Made by a program: the position numbers and the translations under genes. The notes beneath the pieces are model-generated. The model worked only from the letters and a program-made list of their open reading frames with translations, had not been told where the DNA came from and searched no databases. From positions 1 to 40,765 of the forward strand of contig NZ_CAJUCP010000053.1 of assembly GCF_910585425.1 (NCBI RefSeq): a DNA stretch of 40,765 nt. Reading direction: 5' to 3'. This document shows positions 8,178 to 16,244 of the stretch, one piece after another. This DNA is from an uncultured Acetatifactor sp. (GTDB taxonomy: Bacteria > Bacillota > Clostridia > Lachnospirales > Lachnospiraceae). Position 1 is the stretch's first letter, and each line of letters starts with the position of its first letter.

Positions 8178-8798
8178 TCATAAGCTTTCATGAGCTTCCT
8201 CCTCCAAACATGAAATCCAACTTGATAAGCTCTCCATACTAAAATCATTTAGCGCCTTTCCATAACAGGTAAACGATAAGGGGTGGTTTTCCTCCATCCA
8301 TTTTAATGTTTTTTTAGGGCCCAAATAGGGATGGTTCACTATTTCACAAAAAATTTCCAAGCTATCGATCAGTACCCAATGCCATCGGAACATCCCTTCA
8401 AAATCGCCTCTTTTTGCCCGGTTGAGCATCTTTATGCACCAGTCCACATCTGCCTGAATTGCTTCCTTTGCTTTGCTCGGACGATTTTTCAGATACAACA
8501 AAACGTTATCCTGAATGGCCTTTCCTTTGCCTGAAGTATCCATAACAACTTTTCCATCAAAAATCTGGACAAAGTTACTGCAGTCATAATCTTCGTTAAA
8601 GTAAGTCTCCGGATATACAAATACATCTAATTGGATTCCATTGACAAACGAAGTATCATGGAATTCCTCATGATGATGAGAAATAACAAGAGCGTCAAAA
8701 TCACTGTTCAGATTATTCGTTCCATTGGCATATGAGCCATAAAGTATAATAGAAAGAGGGCTATATGTTTGCTTTATATATTCAATAATTTGCTCCAA
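8178..8798 (-). CDS. Nucleotidyltransferase-domain protein
   Basis: 206 aa from TTG 8798, which has AGGAGGTG 6 nt upstream; a GTG at 8807 overlaps that site and is less likely. LYGSYANGTNNLNSDFDALV is the polymerase-beta-type GSxxxG...DxD motif of MNT/KNTase proteins, and the third acidic residue is in IQLDVFVYP. The C-terminal half is helical (AKEAIQADVDWCIKMLNRAK), like an accessory HEPN-type bundle. It could nucleotidylate an antibiotic or a protein. Its ribosome-binding site overlaps the stop of the upstream membrane-protein gene, so the two are translationally coupled. Confidence 0.8.
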   Translation of the reverse strand: MEQIIEYIKQTYSPLSIILYGSYANGTNNLNSDFDALVISHHHEEFHDTSFVNGIQLDVFVYPETYFNEDYDCSNFVQIFDGKVVMDTSGKGKAIQDNVLLYLKNRPSKAKEAIQADVDWCIKMLNRAKRGDFEGMFRWHWVLIDSLEIFCEIVNHPYLGPKKTLKWMEENHPLSFTCYGKALNDFSMESLSSWISCLEEEAHESL

Positions 8799-8810
8799 CA
8801 GAATCACCTC

Positions 8811-9137
8811 CTATTCCCCTGGCTTCCCGTAAATATTTTCCATTGGGTCTGATTGTCGCAGAATATGTTTTATATTCAAAATGGCTAAGCTGGCTCCTGC
8901 CAGAAGCAAAAGGACGCTGACAGCTACGAAACCAAGAAGGCCTGACATAGAAACTTCAGTGTCCGCCGTAACCATATAGCCTCCTGAAAATATAAATCCT
9001 ATTACAATGAAAGCGCCAATGAAAAGTAACGGTTTTGACTCAATTATTTTTATGATGTTGGAATCAATTTCGTCTAACTGCGGGGTTCTTTGCGGGGCAA
9101 CTATCTTTAATTTTTTGAATTCCGCGTCCCCAGGCAC
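8811..9137 (-). CDS. Small two-helix membrane protein, uncharacterised
   Basis: 108 aa from a GTG at 9137. A charged N-terminal segment (about 40 aa) is followed by two transmembrane helices (about 36-56 LLFIGAFIVIGFIFSGG and 66-88 LLGFVAVSVLLLLAGASLAI) and a short polar tail. No good ribosome-binding site precedes the GTG, and the frame is open back to the stop of the CPBP gene, so the true start is uncertain. It sits between a CPBP protease and a nucleotidyltransferase in one apparent operon. No family recognised. Confidence 0.55.
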   Translation of the reverse strand: MPGDAEFKKLKIVAPQRTPQLDEIDSNIIKIIESKPLLFIGAFIVIGFIFSGGYMVTADTEVSMSGLLGFVAVSVLLLLAGASLAILNIKHILRQSDPMENIYGKPGE

Positions 9138-9158
9138 ATCCGCACAGAAATAAGTATG

Positions 9159-9917
9159 CTACCGCTTAAATACTTTTAACCTGCCATTGACCGCCACCAA
9201 AGCATAGGAGCATAAAATCAAAATCATGGTTGCGGCTATATTTCCCCATATATTGTCATGGATGATAAAAATCCCCGAGAAAGAGTTTACGATGCAGTGA
9301 AATAATACACATAGCCACACGCTGCCCGTATTCTTTCTGATGCTTGCCAGAGCAAAGCTTAATCCCAATACGTTTATTCCGAATGCGAAATAATTCTGCC
9401 CAAACTGGCCCGTTCCCTGTATGTAAAACAAGGGCAGATGCCACAGCCACCAGATGACGCTGACCAGGATAGTTGATACAGTGAATGGGTATTTTTTCTC
9501 TAATTCCGGCTGAAGAATATAGCGCCAGCCTGCTTCCTCTAACCCGCCCCCCACAAGCATCATGGGAATCATGACAATGATCGCAAAGACAGGCGCGCCG
9601 CTTTCATACCCGGAAATAAGGCATTGGGGCAAGATGAATATGATCGCCATAACCGCTACCATAAGGTAGGAAAGGACATTATGCTTCAAATCAAAGATAT
9701 TTTTCAACCATTCTTTCATGCCCGCAACTTGGCTGTCGCCCCTTAATGACAGATAGGACGCGATTGTAGGCGACCACCCGCCTAACAGGAACGGCGCATA
9801 CAGCCATTTGCCGTCATTTAACGAAATTCCGTTAAAACTGCACAATAGACATATCCCCCAACCAATCGCCATGATCAGGAAGGTAAAGCCCAGATAAGTT
9901 TTGTTTAGCCTGCTCAT
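9159..9917 (-). CDS. CPBP-family intramembrane protease
   Basis: 252 aa from ATG 9917, which has AAGGAGA 9 nt upstream; in-frame extension to 9965 has no such site. About eight hydrophobic helices. The three CPBP motifs are present: EEAGWR (EExxxR), WWLWHLP and WLCVLFHCIVN, supplying the Glu and His residues of the presumed metal site. Relatives are Abi/CAAX-type proteases linked to bacteriocin self-immunity or prenyl-protein processing. No bacteriocin gene is visible next to it. It leads the operon 9917 to 8178. Confidence 0.9.
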   Translation of the reverse strand: MSRLNKTYLGFTFLIMAIGWGICLLCSFNGISLNDGKWLYAPFLLGGWSPTIASYLSLRGDSQVAGMKEWLKNIFDLKHNVLSYLMVAVMAIIFILPQCLISGYESGAPVFAIIVMIPMMLVGGGLEEAGWRYILQPELEKKYPFTVSTILVSVIWWLWHLPLFYIQGTGQFGQNYFAFGINVLGLSFALASIRKNTGSVWLCVLFHCIVNSFSGIFIIHDNIWGNIAATMILILCSYALVAVNGRLKVFKR

Positions 9918-10013
9918 ATTCCATATCTCCTTAAGCTCTGATTTGCGGCCCTGCGCACGCCTCATTTTCCGCGGTTTGCCGTCCGCCCTTTCGGGAAAAC
10001 CTTTTCAGCTATA

Positions 10014-10042
10014 ATTATATGCGGTAAGCCGGATAAATACAA
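10014..10042 (-). promoter_or_regulatory. Promoter of the CPBP operon
   Basis: Minus strand TTGTAT (10042-10037), 17-bp spacer, TATAAT (10019-10014), about 97 bp before the ATG at 9917. Confidence 0.65.
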
Positions 10043-10083
10043 GGCTCTTCTTGTAATTTGCTTTGCCCGGGCCGACTGGCGCA

Positions 10084-10112
10084 TTGTGTTCGGCAGGAAG
10101 ATGTGCTATACT
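10084..10112 (+). promoter_or_regulatory. Promoter of the GNAT gene
   Basis: TTGTGT (10084-10089), 17-bp spacer, TATACT (10107-10112), 48 bp before the TTG start. It is back to back with the CPBP promoter. Confidence 0.6.
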
Positions 10113-10159
10113 TGGATTCATGAATTGACCGACAGACCGGAGGCGGGGGGGAGATAAGC

Positions 10160-10732
10160 TTGGATAACATACGGATTGAGACAGACAGGCTCATACTGAG
10201 AAGATTTGAAGAAGACGATATGGAAGCGATTTATCTTCTTTTTTCGGATAACGAGGTAAACGCCTTTTTGCCATGGTATCCTGTGAAGGATAGGAATGAG
10301 GCCAGGGATTTTTTCGAAAAACGTTTAAAAGGCGGGAAGTATTGCTTCGCGATCTGCCGAAAAGAAGATGACTTCCCTGTCGGCTATATACACGCGGAGG
10401 AAGATGACAGCCATGACTTCGGCTATGCGCTCCGCAAAGAATACTGGCATCAGGGGATCGTCAGCGAGGCGAGCAGCGCTGTCATCGAGCTGCTCAGAGA
10501 GGAAGGGCTTCCTTATATCACGGCGACGCATGACAGGAATAATCCCAGAAGCGGGGCCGTGATGAAACGGATCGGCATGGAATATTGTTATTCTTATAAA
10601 GAGCAGTGGCAGCCCAAAAACTTTCCGGTGATATTCCGGATGTATCAGCTAAACTTTGACGGGCAGAAGGACAGGGTATATCAAAAATACTGGAACTTAT
10701 ATGATGAGCATTTCGTTGAAACAGATATATGA
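10160..10732 (+). CDS. GNAT N-acetyltransferase (RimJ/RimL type)
   Basis: 190 aa from a TTG start with GGGGGGAG about 6 nt upstream. IETDRLILRRFEEDD is the usual N-terminal strand of the RimJ/RimL group. The acetyl-CoA-binding region includes YALRKEYWHQGIVSEA (a variant of the Q/RxxGxG/A loop) and NNPRSGAVMKRIGM. It transfers acetyl from acetyl-CoA to an amine; the substrate may be a protein N-terminus or a small molecule. Monocistronic. Confidence 0.9.
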   Translation: MDNIRIETDRLILRRFEEDDMEAIYLLFSDNEVNAFLPWYPVKDRNEARDFFEKRLKGGKYCFAICRKEDDFPVGYIHAEEDDSHDFGYALRKEYWHQGIVSEASSAVIELLREEGLPYITATHDRNNPRSGAVMKRIGMEYCYSYKEQWQPKNFPVIFRMYQLNFDGQKDRVYQKYWNLYDEHFVETDI

Positions 10733-10782
10733 TTTCCGCCATATCTTTCCTGTTCCGCTTATATTTTCAGAGAATAAGCCGA

Positions 10783-10788
10783 TATAAT
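10783..10788 (+). promoter_or_regulatory. Candidate -10 box for the coiled-coil protein gene
   Basis: TATAAT at 10783-10788, 51 bp before the chosen ATG. No convincing -35 box accompanies it. Confidence 0.3.
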
Positions 10789-10839
10789 GAAAAAGCTCGT
10801 AAACGCAAGGACGCGACAGAGGGACAAGGGGGTCACGAT

Positions 10840-11670
10840 ATGAGCATAGAGGTCAACACCAACAGGAATACAGGCGTAAGGCAGGTCACCATAAAGAGGC
10901 AGGACGGCTCCAAGGTAGGCACCATCACGATCCACAGCCAGAGTCTGAAGAAGCTGAAGAAACTGGGCTACAAACAGAGGCGGATTTCTTCCATGATCAC
11001 CCAGGCCACTACCTCCGGCAATGCCAGGCAGGTCCTGGCCAGCGCCAAGACCGAGACTGTGAACCTGCGCAGGAAGCTGGCCAGCGGCAAGTACAATGAC
11101 CGTGAGGTCAGGGCCGCGATCCGCCACGCGGAGCGGATGGAGCGTGTGGCAAAGAAGCGCATGAAGCACCTCCAGCAGGAGGAGTATATAGAGAAGCATG
11201 GCGGCGGCACATGGCAGAACTTCCTGGACGAAGAGGGCAGGGAAGAGCGCGGCCAGGAGCTGGAGGCATCGGAATTTGCGGAGATAAGCGCCGAGGAGAT
11301 GGAACAGCTCATGGAGGAGCTCCAGGAGGAGATGGAGCAGTTGGCCCAGGAGCAGGAGCTGGAGATGCTGGAGCTGATGCAGACAGCCCGGACGGACATG
11401 GATCCCGCAGAGCTGGAGCGGCTGAAGAAGAAGCACAGGGCGGACGAGATGCGGGAGATCGTGGAAGCCGACATGAAGTATCTGCGGGCCCTCTTCAACC
11501 AGTTGGAAAGGGAGAGGCAGGATGCCGCCTCGCTGGGGAGCGACAACGGCGTGGCCCTGCAGCTGGCAGGGGTGGAGATACCTGTCCAGGTGGATACAAG
11601 GTCGGCGGCGGAGGTGGCTTCCGCGGGCGCGCCCCCGGCGGCGGGCGGCACCATAGATATGGCGTTGTAA
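10840..11670 (+). CDS. Charged coiled-coil protein, uncharacterised
   Basis: 276 aa from ATG 10840; the frame is open further upstream to 10729 but overlaps the GNAT stop and the candidate -10 box. Residues 1-110 are basic (QSLKKLKKLGYKQRRISSM; RNTGVRQVTIKRQDGSK). Residues 110-230 form long charged helices with a Glu/Gln-rich heptad-like run (about 140-190, repeated EEMEQL units). The end is Ala/Gly-rich. No signal peptide or membrane helix. I recall similar proteins in Lachnospiraceae but know of no function. Confidence 0.7.
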   Translation: MSIEVNTNRNTGVRQVTIKRQDGSKVGTITIHSQSLKKLKKLGYKQRRISSMITQATTSGNARQVLASAKTETVNLRRKLASGKYNDREVRAAIRHAERMERVAKKRMKHLQQEEYIEKHGGGTWQNFLDEEGREERGQELEASEFAEISAEEMEQLMEELQEEMEQLAQEQELEMLELMQTARTDMDPAELERLKKKHRADEMREIVEADMKYLRALFNQLERERQDAASLGSDNGVALQLAGVEIPVQVDTRSAAEVASAGAPPAAGGTIDMAL

Positions 11671-11689
11671 ATATACTGCATTACGCTGA

Positions 11690-11890
11690 ATGCGGCCTAA
11701 TGTAATCATGCGATTGAACCAGTCGGCGTTAGGCAGTCTGGTTTCACGGCGAGTGAAATCGTTAAGCAGTATAAAGCATCTTTCTGCCGTCAAGAATAAT
11801 CGGTACAAGTCATGGAAGAATGGCTGCGCCTTAGGCATTCTTCTGTGTGCGGCTTATGCTGCACGTCAATGAAAACTGCAGAAACTACAG
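11690..11890 (+). ncRNA. Candidate structured non-coding RNA
   Basis: No convincing gene lies between 11671 and 11980. The stretch holds four compact hairpins in series: GCCTAATG/CGTTAGGC (11695-11702 with 11727-11734, one G-U), GGTTTCAC/GTGAAATC (11740-11747 with 11753-11760, 5-nt loop, one G-U), GAAGAATG/CATTCTTC (11815-11822 with 11836-11843) and GTGCGGC/GCTGCAC (11847-11853 with 11858-11864, UUAU loop). They are followed by a strong terminator-like stem. It matches no RNA class I can name. Strand is assumed from the flanking gene order. A 60-codon frame at 11690-11872 lacks a ribosome-binding site and looks incidental. Confidence 0.4.
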
Positions 11891-11893
11891 CGA

Positions 11894-11944
11894 AAGACCG
11901 CCAGACATATCTGCTCGCCATGGACAGATATGGCTGGCGGTCTT
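11894..11944. terminator. Long inverted repeat, probable terminator between convergent units
   Basis: AAGACCGCCAGACATATCTG (11894-11913) faces CAGATATGGCTGGCGGTCTT (11925-11944), nearly perfect over 20 bp with one small mismatch zone. It sits between the candidate RNA (+) and the end of murK (-). T runs are weak on both sides. Confidence 0.55.
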
Positions 11945-11980
11945 ACATATGGATTCTTTTTGCGGTTGTCCTTTGACAGC

Positions 11981-12925
11981 TTAGAGTATCTCCGCATGCT
12001 TCCGCGCCAGACCAACTGCCCCATGGGCGGCGTCCGCCCGGGCCTGGGCGATGCGGATTCCGGGAAGCCTGTGGGAAATGGCTTCCGTCAATTCCCCCGC
12101 GATCCGCGGGTTGCCCAGCAGGACGCTGCCGTGCAGCACGAGAGGGAGCTCTGGGCTGCCGCAGCGGGCCTCCATCCTACCGTAGACGGCCGTGACCATT
12201 TCCAGAAGACCGGCTACCGCTTTTTCGATAATCTGTGCCGAGGCCCTGTCCCCTTCATTTTCCGGCAGGGAGATCAGGCGGGCCAGCCTGGCGATGTCCT
12301 TCTTGGTATGGCTCATGTCGTAGATATACCCCACCAGCTCCGGGGAACCGGATATCCCCAGATGCCTGAACAGGGCGCCGCGCAGGGTGGTCTCAGGCCC
12401 CCTGCCGTCCTCTGCCTTCACCACCGCGGCAGCGATGTCCCTGCCGATGGCATAGGCGCTGCCCTCGTCGTCGATGAGATGCCCGAAGCCTCCGGCCCGG
12501 TATCTTTCCCTTCCGCCCTGGGTCTGCCCCAGGCAGATGGAGCCTGTGCCGGAGATCAGCAGGAGGCCGTCCTCCTCCCCAAGAGCGCCGTACAGCGCCG
12601 CGTCCGCATCGCTGCAGACAGTGACCGGGCAGCGGAAGCCGCAGCTTTCCAAGAGGTTCCGCAGGAGGGCGTCGGCGGCAGGATTGTTGTTCCCCGCCGC
12701 GCCGATGGCGATGGCCCCGCAGTCCGCCAGGGCATAGCCGTTTTCCTTAAGCCCCTCCGCAACGTCCTGCAGGGACCTGGCGATCCGCTCCCGGGGGAAG
12801 CTGTTGCAGTTGAGGCCTTCTGTCTTCATCTGAAAAAGGTCATTTTCGCCGTCGGAAATCAGGACGGAAGTCCCCGTCCCTCCGGCGTCCATTCCGATGT
12901 AATATTTCCCAGAACATTTTTCCAT
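11981..12925 (-). CDS. murK: N-acetylglucosamine/N-acetylmuramic acid kinase (BadF/BcrA ATPase family)
   Basis: 314 aa. ASKHA fold: phosphate-1 motif GMDAGGTGTSVLIS near residue 10, SDADAALYGAL with the likely catalytic Asp near 105-107, phosphate-2 LISGTGSICLG near 120, and the adenosine motif near LVLHGSVLLGNP. RAGGFGHLIDDEGSAYAIG is typical of GlcNAc/MurNAc kinases. It would phosphorylate GlcNAc and MurNAc at O6 in the cytoplasm. It follows murQ by 107 bp in the same operon; AAGGAG lies 6 nt before the ATG. The symbol rests on the murQ neighbour; strictly it could be a GlcNAc-only kinase. Confidence 0.85.
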   Translation of the reverse strand: MEKCSGKYYIGMDAGGTGTSVLISDGENDLFQMKTEGLNCNSFPRERIARSLQDVAEGLKENGYALADCGAIAIGAAGNNNPAADALLRNLLESCGFRCPVTVCSDADAALYGALGEEDGLLLISGTGSICLGQTQGGRERYRAGGFGHLIDDEGSAYAIGRDIAAAVVKAEDGRGPETTLRGALFRHLGISGSPELVGYIYDMSHTKKDIARLARLISLPENEGDRASAQIIEKAVAGLLEMVTAVYGRMEARCGSPELPLVLHGSVLLGNPRIAGELTEAISHRLPGIRIAQARADAAHGAVGLARKHAEIL

Positions 12926-12978
12926 GTGAAACTCCTTGTACGGTATCTATTCCCGGTTTTATCAAAATTAATCTCTTC

Positions 12979-13061
12979 CACAGAAGACGCTCCCGTGGAA
13001 GATGCTCCTGCAGAGGAGGCTTCTGTTAGAAGTTATTGCACAGAAGATGCTGCCGCAGGAG
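12979..13061. repeat. Degenerate repeat at and past the 3' end of murQ
   Basis: CACAGAAGACGCTCCCGTGG at 12979 and CACAGAAGATGCTGCCGCAG at 13039 are 60 bp apart, with related GAAGATGCTCCTGCAG between them. On the coding strand the tail reads APAAASSVQ-stop, and past the stop the same frame continues as EASSAGASSTGASSVEE. The murQ stop therefore lies inside an in-frame Ala/Ser-coding repeat. Confidence 0.6.
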
Positions 13062-13974
13062 CCTCGATTCCCAGCCGGGAGAGGGCCTGCCGCAGATTGT
13101 CTGCGTTTTCGTCCAGCGCGGCCTGGGCATCGGCGGCCTCCAGCCCGGAGAGGTACATCAGTATGGCCAGCTTCGTCCTCATATTGGCCGCCGCCAGATA
13201 CTTCTGCGCGTCCTCCTCCGACCCGCCGGTAATGTCCCGGAAAATCCGCCTGGCCCGGTCCACCAGCTTGCCGTTGGTGGCGTTCAGGTCTACCATGCGG
13301 TTCCCGTATGCCTTGCCCAGCTTGATCATGGTGGCGGTGGTGAGCATGTTCAGCACCAGCTTCTGGGCCGTGCCGGACTTCATCCGGGTGGAGCCTGTGA
13401 GGGCCTCCGGGCCTGTCACGGGCGCGATGCAGATGTCAACTTCCCTCTGCAGGATGCTGGCCGGATTGGTGGTGATGCCGATGGTCTTCGCGCCCACGGC
13501 CGCGGCCTGCCTGACCACGCCCAGCACATAGGGCGTCCTGCCGCTGGCGGCGATGCCGGTGACAACATCGGCGGCCGTGATGCCCAGCCTTGCGATTTCA
13601 TCCCTGCCCAGGTCTTCGCTGTCCTCGCTGTCCTCCACCGCATTGCGCAGGGCCGTGTCCCCGCCTGCGATATGCCCCTGTATCAGGTCGTGGCTGACCC
13701 CGAAGGTGGGGGTGCACTCGGAGGCGTCCAGGACCCCCAGCCGCCCGGAGGTGCCCGCGCCGAAGTAGAAGAGCCGCCCGCCGTCCCGGATGGCGCTTAC
13801 GATCAGGTCCACGGCCCGGGCGATCTGAGGGATTTCCTTTCCTACCGCCTCCGGAACAATCCGGTCCTCCGCGTTGATCAGCTCCAGAATCCCGGCCGTA
13901 TCGCAACGGTCGATTTCTTTTGTCCTGCTATTGACCTGCTCGGTCAATAAGCTTGCCAGATAATTGTCCATCAT
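13033..13974 (-). CDS. murQ: N-acetylmuramic acid 6-phosphate etherase
   Basis: 313 aa, the usual length for MurQ. It cleaves the lactyl ether of MurNAc-6-P to give GlcNAc-6-P and D-lactate. SIS domain at about residues 50-210: FYFGAGTSGRLGVLDASECTP (sugar-phosphate loop and catalytic Glu), GIAASGRTPYVLG, then TGSTRMKSGTAQKLVLNML and a UBA-like helical end. AGGAGGT directly precedes tandem ATGs at 13974 and 13971; the second gives better spacing. First gene of murQ-murK, divergent from the sugar transporter. The last residues are a repeat-derived Ala/Ser tail. Confidence 0.95.
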   Translation of the reverse strand: MMDNYLASLLTEQVNSRTKEIDRCDTAGILELINAEDRIVPEAVGKEIPQIARAVDLIVSAIRDGGRLFYFGAGTSGRLGVLDASECTPTFGVSHDLIQGHIAGGDTALRNAVEDSEDSEDLGRDEIARLGITAADVVTGIAASGRTPYVLGVVRQAAAVGAKTIGITTNPASILQREVDICIAPVTGPEALTGSTRMKSGTAQKLVLNMLTTATMIKLGKAYGNRMVDLNATNGKLVDRARRIFRDITGGSEEDAQKYLAAANMRTKLAILMYLSGLEAADAQAALDENADNLRQALSRLGIEAPAAASSVQ

Positions 13975-14026
13975 ACCTCCTGACTGCCGGCCCGGGGTGG
14001 AACCGGCCTGTTTTGTGTTAAGCTAC

Positions 14027-14055
14027 ATTGTAGATGCATTGGGGGCCGCTGTCAA
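14027..14055 (-). promoter_or_regulatory. Promoter of murQ-murK
   Basis: Minus strand TTGACA (14055-14050), 17-bp spacer, TACAAT (14032-14027). CTACATTGTAG (14023-14033), an 11-bp palindrome, covers the -10 box and may bind a regulator. Confidence 0.8.
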
Positions 14056-14226
14056 CATGCGTTTGCGGACAGGAAGCCGGGCGAAATAATAAGGAAACTT
14101 GTCCAAATGGGCCTGAAACGCCAGGAAAACAGGGTATTTCAGATAAAAAACACAAAAGGAAAGATGGCTCGAAGGGGGAGGGCGGAAGAGGGGGACAAGA
14201 AATTCGGCATATTTTCAACAGTATCG

Positions 14227-14240
14227 AAAGGTATACCTTT
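14227..14240. promoter_or_regulatory. 14-bp palindrome, candidate operator of the transporter operon
   Basis: AAAGGTATACCTTT is a perfect palindrome 59 bp upstream of the first permease gene. No regulator gene lies in the locus. The rest of 13975-14298 shows only the murQ promoter; no clear plus-strand -35/-10 pair was found. Confidence 0.5.
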
Positions 14241-14298
14241 TGGGGTGTTTTTTTAGGAGAAAGATGGAAGGCGAAAACAACTCCAAGGGGGACTGTAT

Positions 14299-15222
14299 AT
14301 GGAAACGACCAAGAAGAAAAGCAAATTACTTGAAATCTGGAAAGCGAGGTATCTGTACATACTTCTCTTGCCCCTGCTGGTCTGGCTGGCAGTGTTCTGC
14401 TATGCCCCCATGTACGGCGTGCTCATGGCATTCAAGAACTACAGCGCAAAGCTGGGGGTTTTAGGGAGTCCGTGGGTGGGGCTGCAGCATTTCAAACGAA
14501 TCTTCATTACGCCGGACGCTATGAGGTCGATCAACAATACCATCGTAATCAGCGCCAGCAGGCTGCTTTTTGAGTTCCCCATGCCTATCATCATGGCTAT
14601 CATGATTACCGAGATGCCCGGTAACCGCACGAAAAAGATATACCAGACCATTTTTACGTTCCCCCATTTCCTCTCCTGGGTCGTGGTGGCGAACATCGTG
14701 ACCAACTTCATGGCACAGGGCGGCGCGATCAATATCCTTTTGGATAACCTGGGGATGGAGAAAATCAATTTCCTGACCACGAAGCCTCTGTTCAGGCCTC
14801 TGCTCTACATCACCTCCAACTGGAAGGAGATGGGATGGTCCGCAATCATCTACATGGCGGCCATAGCGGGCATCGACACCACGCTCTATGAAGCGGCCAA
14901 GGTGGACGGCGCCACCCGGCTGAAGCAGATATGGCATGTGACCCTGCCCGGCATCCTGAGCACCATCGTCATCATGTTCATCCTCCAGGTAGGCGGCATG
15001 ATGAACGCCGGTTTCGACCAGGTCTTCAACCTGCGAAACAGCGCGGTAAAGGATATCTCCCAGATCCTGGACACTTATGTCTATGACATCACTTTCCTGA
15101 GCACGCCGAATTACGGCTTTTCCACGGCGGTCGGATTGTTCAAGTCCGTAATCAACTTCTTCCTGCTGTTCCTGGCGAACACGGTGACGAAGAAGATCAG
15201 TGGACAGGGGATGTTCGCCTAA
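14299..15222 (+). CDS. Sugar ABC transporter permease (LplB/YtcP-partner type)
   Basis: 307 aa; AAGGGGG is 7 nt before the ATG. Six predicted helices; the first follows a basic N-terminus. EAAKVDGATRLKQIWHVTLP is the EAA loop that docks the ATPase. FSTAVGLFKSVINFFLLFLA forms the last helix. The LplB-like branch of the CUT1 family imports oligosaccharides. The operon continues with permease 2, binding protein and GH20; no ATPase gene is present, so a shared MsmX-type ATPase encoded elsewhere is expected. Confidence 0.93.
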   Translation: METTKKKSKLLEIWKARYLYILLLPLLVWLAVFCYAPMYGVLMAFKNYSAKLGVLGSPWVGLQHFKRIFITPDAMRSINNTIVISASRLLFEFPMPIIMAIMITEMPGNRTKKIYQTIFTFPHFLSWVVVANIVTNFMAQGGAINILLDNLGMEKINFLTTKPLFRPLLYITSNWKEMGWSAIIYMAAIAGIDTTLYEAAKVDGATRLKQIWHVTLPGILSTIVIMFILQVGGMMNAGFDQVFNLRNSAVKDISQILDTYVYDITFLSTPNYGFSTAVGLFKSVINFFLLFLANTVTKKISGQGMFA

Positions 15223-15249
15223 GCGAAGACAGGAAAGGAGACAGAGAGT

Positions 15250-16149
15250 ATGAAGAACCCGAAAATCAAGAAGAGACATAAATGGCAGGGCACGGAGATC
15301 TTCTCCGTAATCGTCCTGACGATCATAGCCATATTGATAGTCGTTCCTTTCTGGAACGCGGTGGTGATTTCCCTGGAGACATCGGCCGCTTTCAGCCGCA
15401 AGCCCTTCTCCTGGCTGCCCGGGGAATTCACCTTAGCCAACTACGACTACCTGCTGTTCCAGAACAGCGGTGCCATGATCACGGCATATAAGGCCACCAT
15501 AGGGATTACGGTGGTAGGCACATTCTTCGGAATGCTGGTGTCGGTCATGGGGGCATATGCCTTCTCCAGAAAGTTCCCGGGGAAGAAGTTCTTCTTCATG
15601 GCCATGCTGTTCACCATGTTCTTCGGCGGCGGCCTGATTCCCACCTACCTGCTGATCAAGGGCATGGGGCTGCTGGACACTTATACCATATTGGTGCTGC
15701 TGGGCATGATCTCCACCTACAATATCATCATCATGAAGAACGGCTTCGAGAGCACGCCCATGGATCTCCAAGAGGCGGCCATGATAGACGGGGCCAACGA
15801 CCTGACGGTATTCGCCAAGATCATGCTTCCCCTGCAGAAGCCCCTGATCGCCACGTTCTCCCTGTTCACCGCAGTGGGATACTGGAACAGCTGGTACTGG
15901 CCCATGCTCCTTTTGAGCAGCGGCGACAAGACCGTGCTGCAGCTGTTCCTGCGCTCCATCGTGAACGCCCTGACATCCCAGGAGGGCACCAAGAATATGG
16001 CTGCCTCCGGCCAGGCGTTCCAGAACACCTTCTCCCAGGGCGTGAAGATGGCGGCAGTGTTCGCGGTCATGCTTCCCATCATGGTGGTATACCCGTTCCT
16101 GCAGAAGTATTTCGTAAAAGGCATGCTGGTAGGCGCGGTGAAGATGTAG
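15250..16149 (+). CDS. Sugar ABC transporter permease (YtcP/AraQ-like)
   Basis: 299 aa; GAAAGGAGACAGAG lies before the ATG. Six helices with the EAA loop LQEAAMIDGANDLTVFAKIM at about residues 174-193. It ends KYFVKGMLVGAVKM, the typical YtcP-like C-terminus. It pairs with the preceding permease, 27 bp upstream, as the transmembrane channel. Confidence 0.93.
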   Translation: MKNPKIKKRHKWQGTEIFSVIVLTIIAILIVVPFWNAVVISLETSAAFSRKPFSWLPGEFTLANYDYLLFQNSGAMITAYKATIGITVVGTFFGMLVSVMGAYAFSRKFPGKKFFFMAMLFTMFFGGGLIPTYLLIKGMGLLDTYTILVLLGMISTYNIIIMKNGFESTPMDLQEAAMIDGANDLTVFAKIMLPLQKPLIATFSLFTAVGYWNSWYWPMLLLSSGDKTVLQLFLRSIVNALTSQEGTKNMAASGQAFQNTFSQGVKMAAVFAVMLPIMVVYPFLQKYFVKGMLVGAVKM

Positions 16150-16244
16150 TTCCGGATATCTGTGAAAGTATTATGAACCCGGCGCCGGGGAACCGCGCCG
16201 GAAGTAATACAAATATAAATTCATTTCCATGAAAGGAGAGTATT

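Noticed and set aside
11690..11872. 60-codon plus-strand frame
   Set aside because: No ribosome-binding site and no family resemblance; the hairpins explain the sequence better.
11930..13531. 533-codon plus-strand open frame
   Set aside because: Antisense to murK and murQ, whose motifs are complete.
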